From assembly GCA_028456385.1 (NCBI GenBank), contig JALNQF010000040.1:62001-126000 (forward strand): a stretch of 64,000 nucleotides of DNA, in the 5' to 3' direction. The DNA comes from Ophiosphaerella korrae. Lineage: Eukaryota; Ascomycota; Dothideomycetes; Pleosporales; Phaeosphaeriaceae. The position numbers and the translations under genes were made by a program. A model generated the notes under the pieces. It did not search any database and had not been told where the DNA came from. It saw only the letters and a program-made list of their open reading frames with translations. Every line of letters starts with the position of its first letter. The stretch's first letter is position 1. Below, piece after piece: positions 1 through 10,312 of the stretch.

Positions 1-825
1 TGGCTGAGAGGATCGGGTATCTGGTAGAGGAATACGGCCTGCTGCCAAAGACGCATTTCGGAGCCAGAAAGCAGCGATTGATAGCACATGCACTCTCTTA
101 CCTTTGCGAGGATGTATTCGGGCGCGTACAATAATGTGACAACGGAACTAGAGCTTAGAAGACTGCGGCAGCGACAGATACCTGAGACGATTGTACACTG
201 GGTGCAAGACTTCTGCACCGACCGGCAGGCCTGCATCCTAGTCAACGGATTCACGTCTAAGGTGCAGTTACTCTCGCAGGCCGGCCTTCCGCAGGGATTA
301 GCACTCGCTCTGATCCTCTTTCTGTTCTTTAATGCAGACCTGGTGTAGAATGCACTGAGGAATGGCAGCTTGGTAGCGTTTGTCGACGACTACTCAGCAT
401 GGATTATGGGCCCCTCGGCGGAGGAGAACACGCAGACTATCTAAGACGACATCGTACCGCTGCTCGAGAGGTGGGAACGGACGAGTGGCGCTGAATTTGA
501 GGCTGCCAAAACATTATTCATCTACCTAACTTGATACAAAGGGGCTGGTAGAGACAGCAGCATACCGCTCCGGTTTAAAGGAAAAGAGATCCTACTAACA
601 GACAAGGTCAAGATCCTCGGGCTTACGCTCGACAAAGAAGTGCGGTTCAAGGTGCACTTGGCGGACAAAGCCGGCAAGGCAATGAAGGCAGCGGTAGCGC
701 TGCGAAGACTAAAGGGACTTCAGCCGAAGACGGTCAAATAGCTAGCAATGAGTGCGGTACTGCTGATGGCGGACTATGCGTCGCTAGTATGGTACCCGAT
801 TGCGACACAGGACATGACTATTGGG
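1..825 (+). pseudogene. Non-LTR (LINE, Tad-like) reverse transcriptase fragment
   Basis: Degenerate reverse transcriptase of a non-LTR retrotransposon. Reading starts in frame 3 (about 3-132, with the conserved GLLPKTHFGAR stretch), then shifts to frame 1 from about 88. Frame 1 shows the palm-domain segments RQIPETIVHWVQDF, GLPQG (about 286-300) and an FVDD box (about 378-392) in place of the usual YADD/FVDD catalytic motif. It continues as KVKILGLTLD to about 825. At least one frameshift and in-frame stops (349, about 442, 532 and 739) break the frame, so it cannot encode an active enzyme. The 5' end lies outside the window, and the RNase H and 3' parts are not visible. Family assignment is from motif recognition and is firm at the level of LINE RT. 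Confidence 0.88.
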
Positions 826-2098
826 TAACGTTTAAGTCACATAATAGCTAGCTCAGAAAATAGTATCGTAATGGGTATCTAGCTACCTGAGCAGTGCTAC
901 GATAGTCTCAATATCTTCTCCGTACCCTCCTCTCTACTTATTTAAACATGCGCGTCGGTTGCGGCTAGCGGTAGCTCGGCAGAATCAAGGACGATTCCCT
1001 CGCACACAATGAGTACGGGACAGACGGACAGCGAGTACAGTCGGCAGCTGGCGATTGACGTTAGCCATGCAGGAGGGGTAACAGCAAATAAAATAGCAAA
1101 CATAGACTTTGGTGGAGTTACCCTTCAACTCTGATCTCTGGAGCGTTCCATAATCTTTTGGGCCTACGCAATTGCTTCCTCTCGAGTAAGGTTACTTACC
1201 GCGTGGCGATGTGTGGCGAGACACTACATACGGCAAATAGAGCGAAATAATACCTAGGTAGTGTGGGTCTAGTCTTTGATTTGCCAATACCGATAGATTA
1301 GATGCTGAAGTGATTTGTTACTATCTGCACAGTCGATCGTTAACCTAATAAAAATAGGTTGGACTAACAGGGTTAGGCTATCTTAGATGGGGTGAAAAGG
1401 GCTCTTAGGTGACTTTAAGGCTGACACCCCTCTATAACATGGTCTGACTAATACTTGAATGTATGTATCCTACTACGTAAAAGAGATACCTGTATTTATT
1501 AGTTTGCTAGGACTCCTATCTCTGGTGTCAAGCACTAGAATCGTCCCCCTTTATGCAAAGCTTACCCTCAGGGTTTCCTACACGAAGTGGCGAGCCTTCA
1601 CGCGACGCGCGGAATACGGCCGGCAACGCCATCTATGCTGAGGCGCCCCGCGCCCGGACATTAAAAATGCCGTTCAGTCAATAGCTTCAAACAAAGATGC
1701 TGTAGCAATGAGTAACATAGCCCTCATCTTCGGCACTATAGGGAGCTTGGGTGATATCTCGCCTAGATTTTCGATTTTCTGGCGGTGCTAGGTCCTCCAT
1801 TAGACCTAAGGTCCTGACGTCGGGGTTTAATAGAGACGCATGCCCCTATGTGAAGGAATCTCATGTAATAAAGCCTTTCGGTACGCCTTACGCATTTGTG
1901 GCTGCCATTCTCCAATAGCCGTTGGACTTGTCAGCCTATGTGAAGCCACGTGCGGGGTTACACAACTCTAATTTGCCTCGTTTCTGCCTTTTCGTTACCC
2001 GTCTAGGTATTTAAGCGAGGCGTCCCTCTTCTGCCTTATCTTGGAATTAAACACGTACCTTGTGAGAGTTTTTACAAGTGCATCTTTGAAGTCACGCC
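826..2098. other. Gene-free stretch, probably decayed repeat DNA
   Basis: No coding region can be supported. The sequence is stop-rich in all frames and follows directly on the LINE fragment, so at least its left part is probably further retroelement debris. The right end should contain the promoter and 5' UTR of the 769-aa gene starting at 2099; no distinct TATA box or operator was recognised. Confidence 0.5.
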
Positions 2099-4408
2099 AT
2101 GCCCGCTACAGCTGTGATCAGGGTCTCGGGGGCCGGATCACTCCAGCAAATACAAGTCGGCGCCGCGGATATCGTTGCGACAGTAACCGCAGCCCACTCG
2201 GCGTGGGGCTGGGTTGGTGGCCTTTCTGGTATAGCCAACTTACTCGGCCTATGTAAAGACAAAGCCGAGCTTCAAGAGTTGTCAAAATTGTTCAAAAACG
2301 TCGAACCCGACCCTGGGACATGCAGAATACTTGGACAGCACGGCGTTGTGGAGGTTTCGATGGGCTCGGCCGATACGGAGGAAGCTTTTGGAGGTTCACT
2401 CAGCTCAAAGATGTTGGGAATGTCATTTTGCGCATTGGCGTATAATATGCAACCTAAATCGGCAATAAGGCTGTGCATAGAGTATTTTGTGGCGAGCTTC
2501 TTCAAGAAGAGCCTTTCCAGTTTACCGGGAGTAAGGGAGGCTATAATGACTTTTTTGAACGAAAAACACCAAACCATTATCAACGAGGGAATTGTTCGTC
2601 ATTTACCAGAAAAATTTGATCGAGCTATTGCAGCGGCAAACCTAGTCTTCGCCAGCAACGCAAGTGTACGGTGTAGCAGTGTCACAGACGAAACACCGTT
2701 TGTGCACGGCTTTTTGAAGTGGGTCACGACTGGTATGTTAGAAACTTATTACACAAGAAGTGCAGTAGTTGGGCGTTTGGCCGTTTGTTTACAGACTATT
2801 GGGTATAATATTAATGGGGTGAGAGTCTGGAAGGGAAACAGAAACTGCCCTAGAGCACTTCGAACTGTGGTACTTGTTACTGGAGGAAGTTCAAAGACAG
2901 ACCCCCTGGCCGATTTAGAAGAAAACACCTCCTCTGCCGTCCAACTGGTCACTCATTATCGATGGAACACTGTTGGTGCCATGTTATGGAATGCGCATAT
3001 GCAATTTTCCGAATGTCCCTTTGAAACCTATCAGTCTGATTTTGAAGATGCAGAGGGTCGACTCGCAAAAACTCTGGATAGATTTCAATGGGCAGTCGTC
3101 GACTCTGAGAAAATGCAAGAGATCCAGGCTTACCCAATTTGGCACTCTCAATCTCCGGCTAAGGCAAGCCAGGCGGCACGCCGGTTAGCAAGCTTGGTAT
3201 TCCGCGACAGCCTGGATAGAATTGCTGTCTTCTACGAGCCAATCGCGACTGAGCAATACTTGAATGCCCTCATACCAAAGGAAGGCAGAGGTCGAAATCA
3301 TAGGAAATCGGACGATAAGGAGAGTAGGCGATTCGTGGCGCTTTCCGTGTCCATTTGCTTATCAGTCCTGGCACAACTCGGTGGGCAGAACTTTCGCAGT
3401 ATCCAACATTCTACAATGTTGAATCTGTCCGACGACCAGCATCTACGCTGGCTCTGCCATGAGGTAGATGTGATACTGAATGGCGGCTGCGGGGTCTCTC
3501 GGATAATACAAGCCATAGCGACTTTGCATTGTGCGAAAAAGTTCCCGATTAGCGGGGCTTGGGGACTCGCAGAGATTAATGGTGATTCTGATGAGGATGA
3601 AGTCGCTATCGAAACGCTTGTTGTTGGTTGGCGATCTGGTAGATACGCCGTCTTACCAAACTTGCTCTTCCGCTTAGAACAACCCATCGACCAAGGGATA
3701 TTAGATCTTCACTGCGTCGACGAATTCATTGCTAATATTCCAACTCGAGGCGACGGCTCTGTTCGATGTCCCACGGTGTTGGTTTCGAATGCAAGATTCA
3801 CGGAATCTTTCTTGGAGGAACTGGTACGAACACCTGAAGAGATGGAGTCGGGTCGACTGGCTGCGGGCAATCGTAAAGCCATCTCCGTGGGGCCTCCTGA
3901 CTTACGCTCTGCCGATAAAGAGGTCTATATTAGTCTCGAGCGTTCCAACATTCCGGCATTGAGTCAGCCTCACATTGCCTTATGCGGACGCGTCGATGGC
4001 ATTTCAATTGGATGTGTTGGAATCCAAGATGTTCTAAGGACGTTAGCACTTAGTTGGAACGACCAAGAAGGCTATCCGTTCAACCCATGCCGACCGGGGA
4101 CTGCGCATCGACATGTCGACCATCCTAGAAAATATGTCGACGCAGATATCGTTTACAACATGCCAGTATCTCGCTTTTGCGAGGATTATGATCTTACGCA
4201 AGTGCCGATACAATCCTATGAGGATAAGAACCGCCGGAATGTTTATGTTCAGGTCGCGAATAATACGCCGTGGACGCTGCTCCTTGCCGGACAAAGTCCG
4301 CACCTCAACCGAGTGTCATTCGGATGTGCAAATTGCGCTGTCACATCTGGATCCAACGTCACGGTGGATTATCTTGGAGGTTTACGGACAATAATTGGGT
4401 ATGAATGA
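2099..4408 (+). CDS. Hypothetical protein, 769 aa, upstream of HET-like gene
   Basis: A long uninterrupted frame from an ATG at 2099 to a TGA at 4406-4408, with no need for introns. I do not recognise a named domain. Near the N-terminus (residues about 38-52) is a short hydrophobic Gly/Trp-rich stretch (GWVGGLSGIANLLGL), which is weak for a transmembrane helix. The rest is soluble-looking, with mixed charged and hydrophobic segments, and Cys residues are scattered without a clear zinc pattern. The C-terminal 80 residues look beta-rich (VYVQVANNTPWTLLL). The gene lies about 0.5 kb upstream of the divergent HET-like gene in the same direction, so the two may be functionally linked, but this is inference. 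Codon use looks ordinary and there are no internal stops, so it is likely a real gene. Confidence 0.75.
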   Translation: MPATAVIRVSGAGSLQQIQVGAADIVATVTAAHSAWGWVGGLSGIANLLGLCKDKAELQELSKLFKNVEPDPGTCRILGQHGVVEVSMGSADTEEAFGGSLSSKMLGMSFCALAYNMQPKSAIRLCIEYFVASFFKKSLSSLPGVREAIMTFLNEKHQTIINEGIVRHLPEKFDRAIAAANLVFASNASVRCSSVTDETPFVHGFLKWVTTGMLETYYTRSAVVGRLAVCLQTIGYNINGVRVWKGNRNCPRALRTVVLVTGGSSKTDPLADLEENTSSAVQLVTHYRWNTVGAMLWNAHMQFSECPFETYQSDFEDAEGRLAKTLDRFQWAVVDSEKMQEIQAYPIWHSQSPAKASQAARRLASLVFRDSLDRIAVFYEPIATEQYLNALIPKEGRGRNHRKSDDKESRRFVALSVSICLSVLAQLGGQNFRSIQHSTMLNLSDDQHLRWLCHEVDVILNGGCGVSRIIQAIATLHCAKKFPISGAWGLAEINGDSDEDEVAIETLVVGWRSGRYAVLPNLLFRLEQPIDQGILDLHCVDEFIANIPTRGDGSVRCPTVLVSNARFTESFLEELVRTPEEMESGRLAAGNRKAISVGPPDLRSADKEVYISLERSNIPALSQPHIALCGRVDGISIGCVGIQDVLRTLALSWNDQEGYPFNPCRPGTAHRHVDHPRKYVDADIVYNMPVSRFCEDYDLTQVPIQSYEDKNRRNVYVQVANNTPWTLLLAGQSPHLNRVSFGCANCAVTSGSNVTVDYLGGLRTIIGYE

Positions 4409-4884
4409 GAGTGTGGAACGACAGTACTGGGGACGCCGGCCTCGGGGATGGTACTCATAGAAGATTACCTCACAAGCGCAAAGAGAGGGGGAGAAAAGTC
4501 TCGCGAGAAGACGCTACGAATCTACACTTGATGTTGAAAATGAAGCGATAGCTGATTAGAGTTGTTACGGAAGAGGGTACGAGAACACTAAAGGCTAAGG
4601 GTGGGGCGGAGCGGACTTTCTTGCCAGGCCTCGGCACTTCCCTACTAACCCTTATTACTACGTCTGTGTAGTTAGTGCATGGGCGTCGTTGAATTTCCCG
4701 ATTACCTTTAGTTATTAGAGATAATCGCAAATCTTGGGTATAAAGGGGTTAGGAGAAAGCCTCTAGAGTGAAGCTTTGCCGCGTGTTGACGTGGCGGGGG
4801 CCGGGCCGAAATCATCTCGCTCCTTTTCAGGCTCATGTGACATCTCATCTCAACCATCTTCTACCGATTGACCACCGCCGTTAA
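4409..4884. other. Intergenic spacer before HET-like gene
   Basis: No convincing gene. It should hold the terminator of the 769-aa gene and the promoter, and perhaps a first exon, of the downstream HET-like gene, whose main frame opens after a stop at 4882-4884 without an ATG. Confidence 0.4.
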
Positions 4885-6860
4885 TCGTGGATTCCTCGAT
4901 ATCGGCACCAACGCAAAACTTATGCATGGCAACATTGTGATGCGAGGCTTGCGCTTGTGATCACCCTCGGAGAGATCTTCAATGACGACATTGATGCCTT
5001 TCGCAGCCAATTACTCGAGATACAGCACTATCGAAAGGGGCGCGAGGATTCAGAAGAATGGGTCCAACGTCTCCGATCCCTTGACGTTTCAAATATACCA
5101 GACCTGAGCGCTCTTGATGATGAAAGACCTTCGCGTCGAAGGCGCACGGACCCTATCGGGTGCAAAGTCGAGACAACAAAATCCGGTACCAAGCCTTCAT
5201 TAATTATTCCCCTCGTCGAAAGAATTCTGGGGAGCGCCCCATATATTGCGGTTTCCTGGCGGTGGGCTTTGGGCAAGAGATCGCCCCCGCCTTATGGATG
5301 CCCGGCCAAGAAGTCTTTCGATTATATGGTAGAGAGGCTGGATGGGGAGGTACATGCAATCGAGTTTCCGGATCTCTACCTCGGAAGAGTTATCGCATTC
5401 GCGCAAGAAGTAGGGATCAATAACGCCTGGATTGACAAGGAGTCTATATTCCAAAGAGAGGGCGATGAAGACATCTACCCGCGAGATAAAGATCTTAGAG
5501 TGCAGATCATGGACGTGGTATACGGCATGAGTGACTACTCGGTAGGCCTCATGAATACACTGCTACTGCATCAACATGAAGTGGACTTGCTTTCGACCTT
5601 CCTATCTCGTGCTATATTTGTTGACGCAAACGATAAGGATCATCCGAAGCTACAAGACGCGACCAACTCACTTGAGATACAGACTCTGATCTTAAGACTT
5701 CTTAGCGATGCGCGATGGTCTCGTGGGTGGATATTCCAAGAGGATTACCTGGCTTCGGATCGAATGGTCTTACTGGTTCCTCATGCGGAACATTTGACGA
5801 AGCACGAATACTTCGGCTATATTCCCGGTGAACTCCAGGTGAGCCTTGCGGACTTTAGGCAGTCGGTGACTATGTTTTGCATGGCCAATGAAGAGGATCC
5901 ACGTCGATGGCCCGCGTCTGAAATGCTCGGGAAAGCAAAGCAATACAATATATGGAATCGGTCGCGCTATAGAACGGACACACATCCGTTCATATTGAGT
6001 AAAGGGCACTCTACTAAATCGCCCACCGCATCTGATTCCAGGCTGGAAACCGACACTAAATACTCATTCGCTGATGTTTCAATGTACCCGAGTACAACTC
6101 TTAGTATCCTAGACGACATATGCCATCGGGACTTGTTCAAAGAAGGAGACCGAATAGCGATCATGGCTAACGCTGCGAAGTTTCCCGTACGGCTGGATGT
6201 CACTGATAACTCTGCGTTAGTGACTAGCAAGTCGTACAGTCTATCAATCATACTCCTCGCTTTTATCATCCTAAATGGGGAACTGCTCGCTAGTAGGCCT
6301 GTAGCACAAGGTAGCATTCTGGATCACACTCTAAGGTCTTATCTTGAGGATCATCAATATCGCATTAATGCACCCGGCTTTCAATTTGAACAGTCGTTCA
6401 TTGACTATTGCCGGCTTCGGCCTCTCATCATTTCGGACTGTGGCGTTCATGTCAAAGGCACACTTTTCAAGCTTCTTCCCAAGAATTCCTCCGGTAAACT
6501 AAACCCCTGAAGCTTACGAAACATGAGTTGGAAGACGTGAAATTACCGCACCGGGCGCCAAAGGGTACAAGAATCTCCAAAAAGCGAAGAAAGCTCAGCA
6601 GCATTAAAGATAGAATCATCGAAGCCCTCGTCGGTAAGCTTAAGAGAGCCTACGGTGACGACTGTTCACTAGCTGGTTTCATCTCCCAACACTTGGAAAC
6701 CGATCGATATCCACCTGCGGACAGTGTGGAAAGTGGATGGACTTTCGGGCCGATCCACATCTATTACGCCACTTGGATGGATCTGGATGGATTAGCCGGA
6801 TGCAATCCATTCTCATCCATGGAGGCTTCTGTGGCGCACGCCACCAACTTCATAAGATAG
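4885..6860 (+). CDS. Divergent HET-like (heterokaryon incompatibility) protein, frameshifted near 3' end
   Basis: Protein with a variant HET domain, a fungal module that triggers incompatibility-type cell death. HET landmarks in order are YIAVSWRWA (about 5245-5272; usual YVALSYCWG), NNAWIDKESIFQ (about 5420-5455; usual WIDSLCIIQ), a following VYGMSDYSVGL segment, and RGWIFQEDYLASDR (about 5725-5765; usual RGWTLQE). The Cys of the canonical WIDxxCI motif is replaced. No ATG lies in frame between the stop at 4882-4884 and the HET core, so the true start is unresolved: a missing first exon or a lost start codon. The frame stops at 6508-6510 just after a C-run, and the C-terminal 110 residues continue one frame over, to 6860. 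A one-base loss in the C-run, or a 41-nt intron at 6494-6534, could explain this. Homology to the HET family is clear; integrity is not. Confidence 0.72.
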
Positions 6861-6924
6861 TAGATAATGATCCATCGTCTCTATATACATGATTATGATG
6901 GCGTTGAGCTTTTCTTGAGGTCAA

Positions 6925-7020
6925 CAATGTCCGCCTTATCCCAGGACTCCGGCTGAGTTAGGAACAATCTTCAATTTGATTGAACTCGGACCACATATGA
7001 TTAATTATCCCACGCTTTGA
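6925..7020 (+). pseudogene. hAT transposase C-terminal tail, second copy, inverted
   Basis: On the plus strand this short frame reads AELGTIFNLIELGP in its middle, the same peptide as the tail of the minus-strand hAT fragment next door, then ends in a TGA at 7018-7020. The DNA from 6961 to 6993 is a perfect reverse complement of 7130-7162 (33 bp), and similarity continues more weakly to the left. It is therefore a second truncated copy facing the first tail to tail, with no coding function. Confidence 0.7.
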
Positions 7021-7162
7021 CGAAAGTGTGAGAACGTGGTACGCTTTACTTTGTTAGGGTATGTGCATGGACTCATTTGTGCGCCGCGGGTAGTGTTGTC
7101 AAAGGAACGCCTTGGCAGAGCTTTGACCATGGTCCGAGTTCAATCAAATTGAAGATTGTTCC
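6961..7162. repeat. 33-bp perfect inverted repeat from hAT 3' ends
   Basis: Arms 6961-6993 and 7130-7162 are exact reverse complements, separated by 136 nt. Both arms encode the same transposase tail on opposite strands, so this inverted repeat arose from two transposon copies rather than from a terminator or TIR. Confidence 0.85.
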
Positions 7163-7705
7163 CAACTCTGCCCAGGAGTGTAAACATTGCACTGCTTGTA
7201 TCGTACTCTGGTCAAGATGGTTGCGCCGCTTCGTGATCATCAGCCCAAGTCGGCTGAACATTCGCTCGGGCTCATCACTCATTGCTGGTATTGACAACAT
7301 GTCGAAGGCCATCTGCGCAAGGTGTGGATATTCAGTAATACCAACAGTACGCCACCATTCCAGCGGATACCTAGTGTCAACTTGTACCCGGCTATTATAG
7401 CGCCCAAACTCATCAGCGATCACTTGTTTGACGCCTTGACTTCGAGCTTGAGTCAGCCCTCTCATGCGGTACTCTTCCATCATGTTTGGTTCCTGTTGAC
7501 TCTGCTTCTTTGGTGGCGAGATAGCTTCTGAGATCGGTTGCTGCTTATAGTCGGCAACCCATAGCGCTTTGACTGCTCTCTTGCCTTTCGTAATCCATGA
7601 TTTCTGATTAGCCCATTGAGCGTCGATGTACTTCCAAGTGTGTGAAGGATGGAGCACAGCAGCTGCCTGATATGCGGGTGAGTCAAGCAAATTCCGACAG
7701 TCCAT
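7073..7705 (-). pseudogene. hAT-family transposase, C-terminal dimerisation region
   Basis: Open frame of 210 codons on the minus strand matching the C-terminal third of hAT transposases. It has the VLHPSHTWKYID segment, then PLEWWR (about residues 112-117) and the dimerisation signature LSIPAMSDEPERMFSRLG (about 136-153), followed by RRNHL and an aromatic tail. The Cys/Ser of the usual SSAERxFS motif is altered to SDEPERMFS, which is common in fungal copies. The N-terminal BED finger and the DDE catalytic core are missing; the flank to the right (7706 onward) is stop-ridden, so this is an inactive remnant. Confidence 0.85.
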
Positions 7706-10312
7706 GTTGAAGATGCGGTGTGAAAGACGTGTGATTCATTCAGGAGACTTCTGAACAGTCACATATAAAAGCCAAAGGCATAAGCCACCAGCGCCTCCAT
7801 GAGCGAAGCTTGCTCGGACTGGATTCGGGTAAGCGCACATGTCTAGGTCTGTTGCAGGTATACGAGGTGCAGTATCTGGAGTAGGGTTGGGAATAATTAA
7901 AGATGAGTGTTCGTATTAGTTAGTTATTTTCTCAATTGAGGCACAATTTGTGAGTGGTATATGTCCTCCGCCCCAGTGGAGAGCTGTAGAGCATTTTCAA
8001 GCGACTGTCGAGAATGCGATCTAGCGACATTCCTAGCTTCTAGTCACACTTGTTTATTGACATGGCTATAGTAGGAAAGTTCTTCTTCATCTTTAGCTAC
8101 GTCGCTACACATACTCTCGTACTATATGGGATCGCTCTCAGATATGCGTTGTCCCACTCATGAAATTGCTTTTACATATGTGGAATGATTTCTAGTGACT
8201 TCACACATTATAGTGTAATCCTTGCTATATTGATAAGCTGCCCTTAATAGGCTAACAGTCTAGATCGTTACTAACCTCTGTTCTACCTACTACTACATTA
8301 ACGATTCTTCTAGGTCAACATTATCAATATCATCAAACATTGTGAACTCTATGAATTTCGCTGTAGTTATGCTTTAGCTTACTGCTATTAGCAAGAAAAA
8401 CGCTTTAACTTCTCCCTAGTGAGACCCAGCTTCAAGAGAAATTACTTGGCCGCGCTGCAATTGCCTCTGCCTGCGTCAGGAACCTGACCAATTTGCATGA
8501 ATTTTTGTATTAGCGATCCTGGTCTACTTGTTATCGTGTCCTTGCTGATCACCCTGCGTCGAACGTCAACTAACGTTGTGGCTGACAGAAACACCCTTTG
8601 TATTCCGCATCTGCCTGACTGGATGAGACATAACCTAACCTAGTCTGAACTCTATTGTGGGCTATGTGCGCTGATTTTCCCTATATGGCTAATTGTAAGC
8701 TGAGTCTTCTTCGCAGCCTGCTCGCATGAATGGTCGCTACGCAGCTAGCCTATGCTATAGCCTCTAGCATGAAGCCTGGGCGGAAAATCCCTCGCGGACT
8801 TGCCGAAAGGACCCATCGAGCGGCCTCCAGCTATCCTGATTCTCGCCTAGCAGCGTGGCGAGGATTTATGCGAGGAGCTTCGTAGGCGGACTCGCGATTG
8901 GGCGTAACCCGACTTTAACTCTCCCTAGTCTATACGATAGGCTACAGCATGAACTCCTAGCGAGGATGCCCCTATAGGCTTGTTGATAGGACGTGTCAGC
9001 ACGCAGTCTCGAGCTCTTATTATCCTAGCTAGATTGTATCGAAGTCTGCCTTATCGACGCATCCCTTATTTCGCGTGTCTAATCCCGAAATGAGGCCTCT
9101 CACTATAGCCTGCTTGCATGAATTGGTGCTGCGCTAGCGAGGGCCATGTAAATTGAGGCGGCCTAGTTAGATAGCTCGAGGGATTGATCCTTGATAGTGT
9201 GCTCTGGAACCTGCTACGTATTACTGGTCTAATGGCGCTACGATAGAACTTCGGAAGACGCTGCCACTAGGTTCTATCTATCACTCTATGCCCTTCATTA
9301 CGTCGCCTCACTGATGAGCATTAAGCAACTCCTATTACGGTTTAGGCTGATACTGTATATCCTGATATATTCTGAAAAGAATTTCAACTCTGTTATTCAT
9401 CCAATATCCGTAGATATGGCATTTGATTCACTCTTAATTAATACACAATTCTCTAGTGCTAAATCCTCTATACTATACAATTGAATAACCTTATAGGAAC
9501 CTGTTGGTAGTACGCGAGGCGTTAAAACATATATAATCTCTATTAATAAATAGATCTTTTACTTCCTCATCTCTATCTTGCTATAAAAGTTAGTCTGAAT
9601 CACTTGACCTTGCGTGAAAACGCTAGTAATTAAATACAAGTGTAAAAATGCAACAAAGACTATAATTAGATGGTTAAAGTGCGTGTGACTATAGTCTCCA
9701 TAGACTCCTGAAGTTGTGGCTGAAATTGAAAAGAGCGCCACCAGTGGCTAAAGATCCTTGTAAGTCAAGAACCGTATCCTTGTCCAGACTGTTTTGTCGG
9801 CACTTTTGAAAGGAAAGTATAAACGAGCTTAGTGGCCTAAATCTGGGCCACTTGGTGCCAGAAACTGGGCCACACGTCAAGAACTGGGCCACTGAACAGG
9901 GGAGTGGCCCGAATCTGGGACAAGTGGCGTCCCAGATTCGGGCCAATACTTGGCTTGCTCAGGCTGCCAAGACCTGCTCAGGCTTGCACAGCCACATGCT
10001 CAGGTTACTTAGTCACTGCTCAGTTTTAAATCCTTGTATGCTCAGGTTCGAAAGCGGAAATGGACTTTGGTGAGGTCAGTCTCACCCGTAGAGAACAGAG
10101 CTTACATGTCCGTAGTTGAGTGGGGCTGAGCCTCGTAGTTCCGCGCCGTGGGGCGCCTCGTCCCAGGTACTGGGGTCGTAGCGCCATCTGTGCACGCGGA
10201 ACTAGCGTAAATCTTACTAGGCAGTTCTTCCGAGGAACTTCAACCCATCACTCTCCTCAGCCTTTAGAATGCCAGAGCCGGCGACCCTCGTGTGAGACCT
10301 ACCAACCTCGAC
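7706..10312. other. A+T-rich, stop-rich decayed repeat region
   Basis: About 2.6 kb without a supportable gene. The part nearest 7706 is probably the decayed N-terminal half of the hAT element. Between about 8720 and 9130 similar segments recur around the words GCATGAA and CTATAGCCT, which suggests diverged internal duplication. The right 300 bp carry short direct and inverted repeats, listed separately. The overall look (TA-rich, many stops in every frame) fits repeat-induced point mutation, but base-change statistics were not computed. Confidence 0.5.
9830..10045. repeat. Cluster of short direct repeats and a 16-bp hairpin
   Basis: Three copies of CTGGGCCAC lie between about 9848 and 9895. 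They are followed by a perfect 16-bp inverted repeat, 9906-9921 with 9929-9944, around a 7-nt loop. Five copies of TGCTCAG(G) then follow between about 9953 and 10045, every 15-25 bp. Dense short repeats next to an inverted repeat are typical of the subterminal binding sites of DNA transposons, but no transposase frame is attached here. Confidence 0.7.

Noticed and set aside
6961..7162. Inverted repeat as a transcription terminator or TIR
   Set aside because: Both arms encode the same transposase tail, so it is explained by two opposed hAT fragments.
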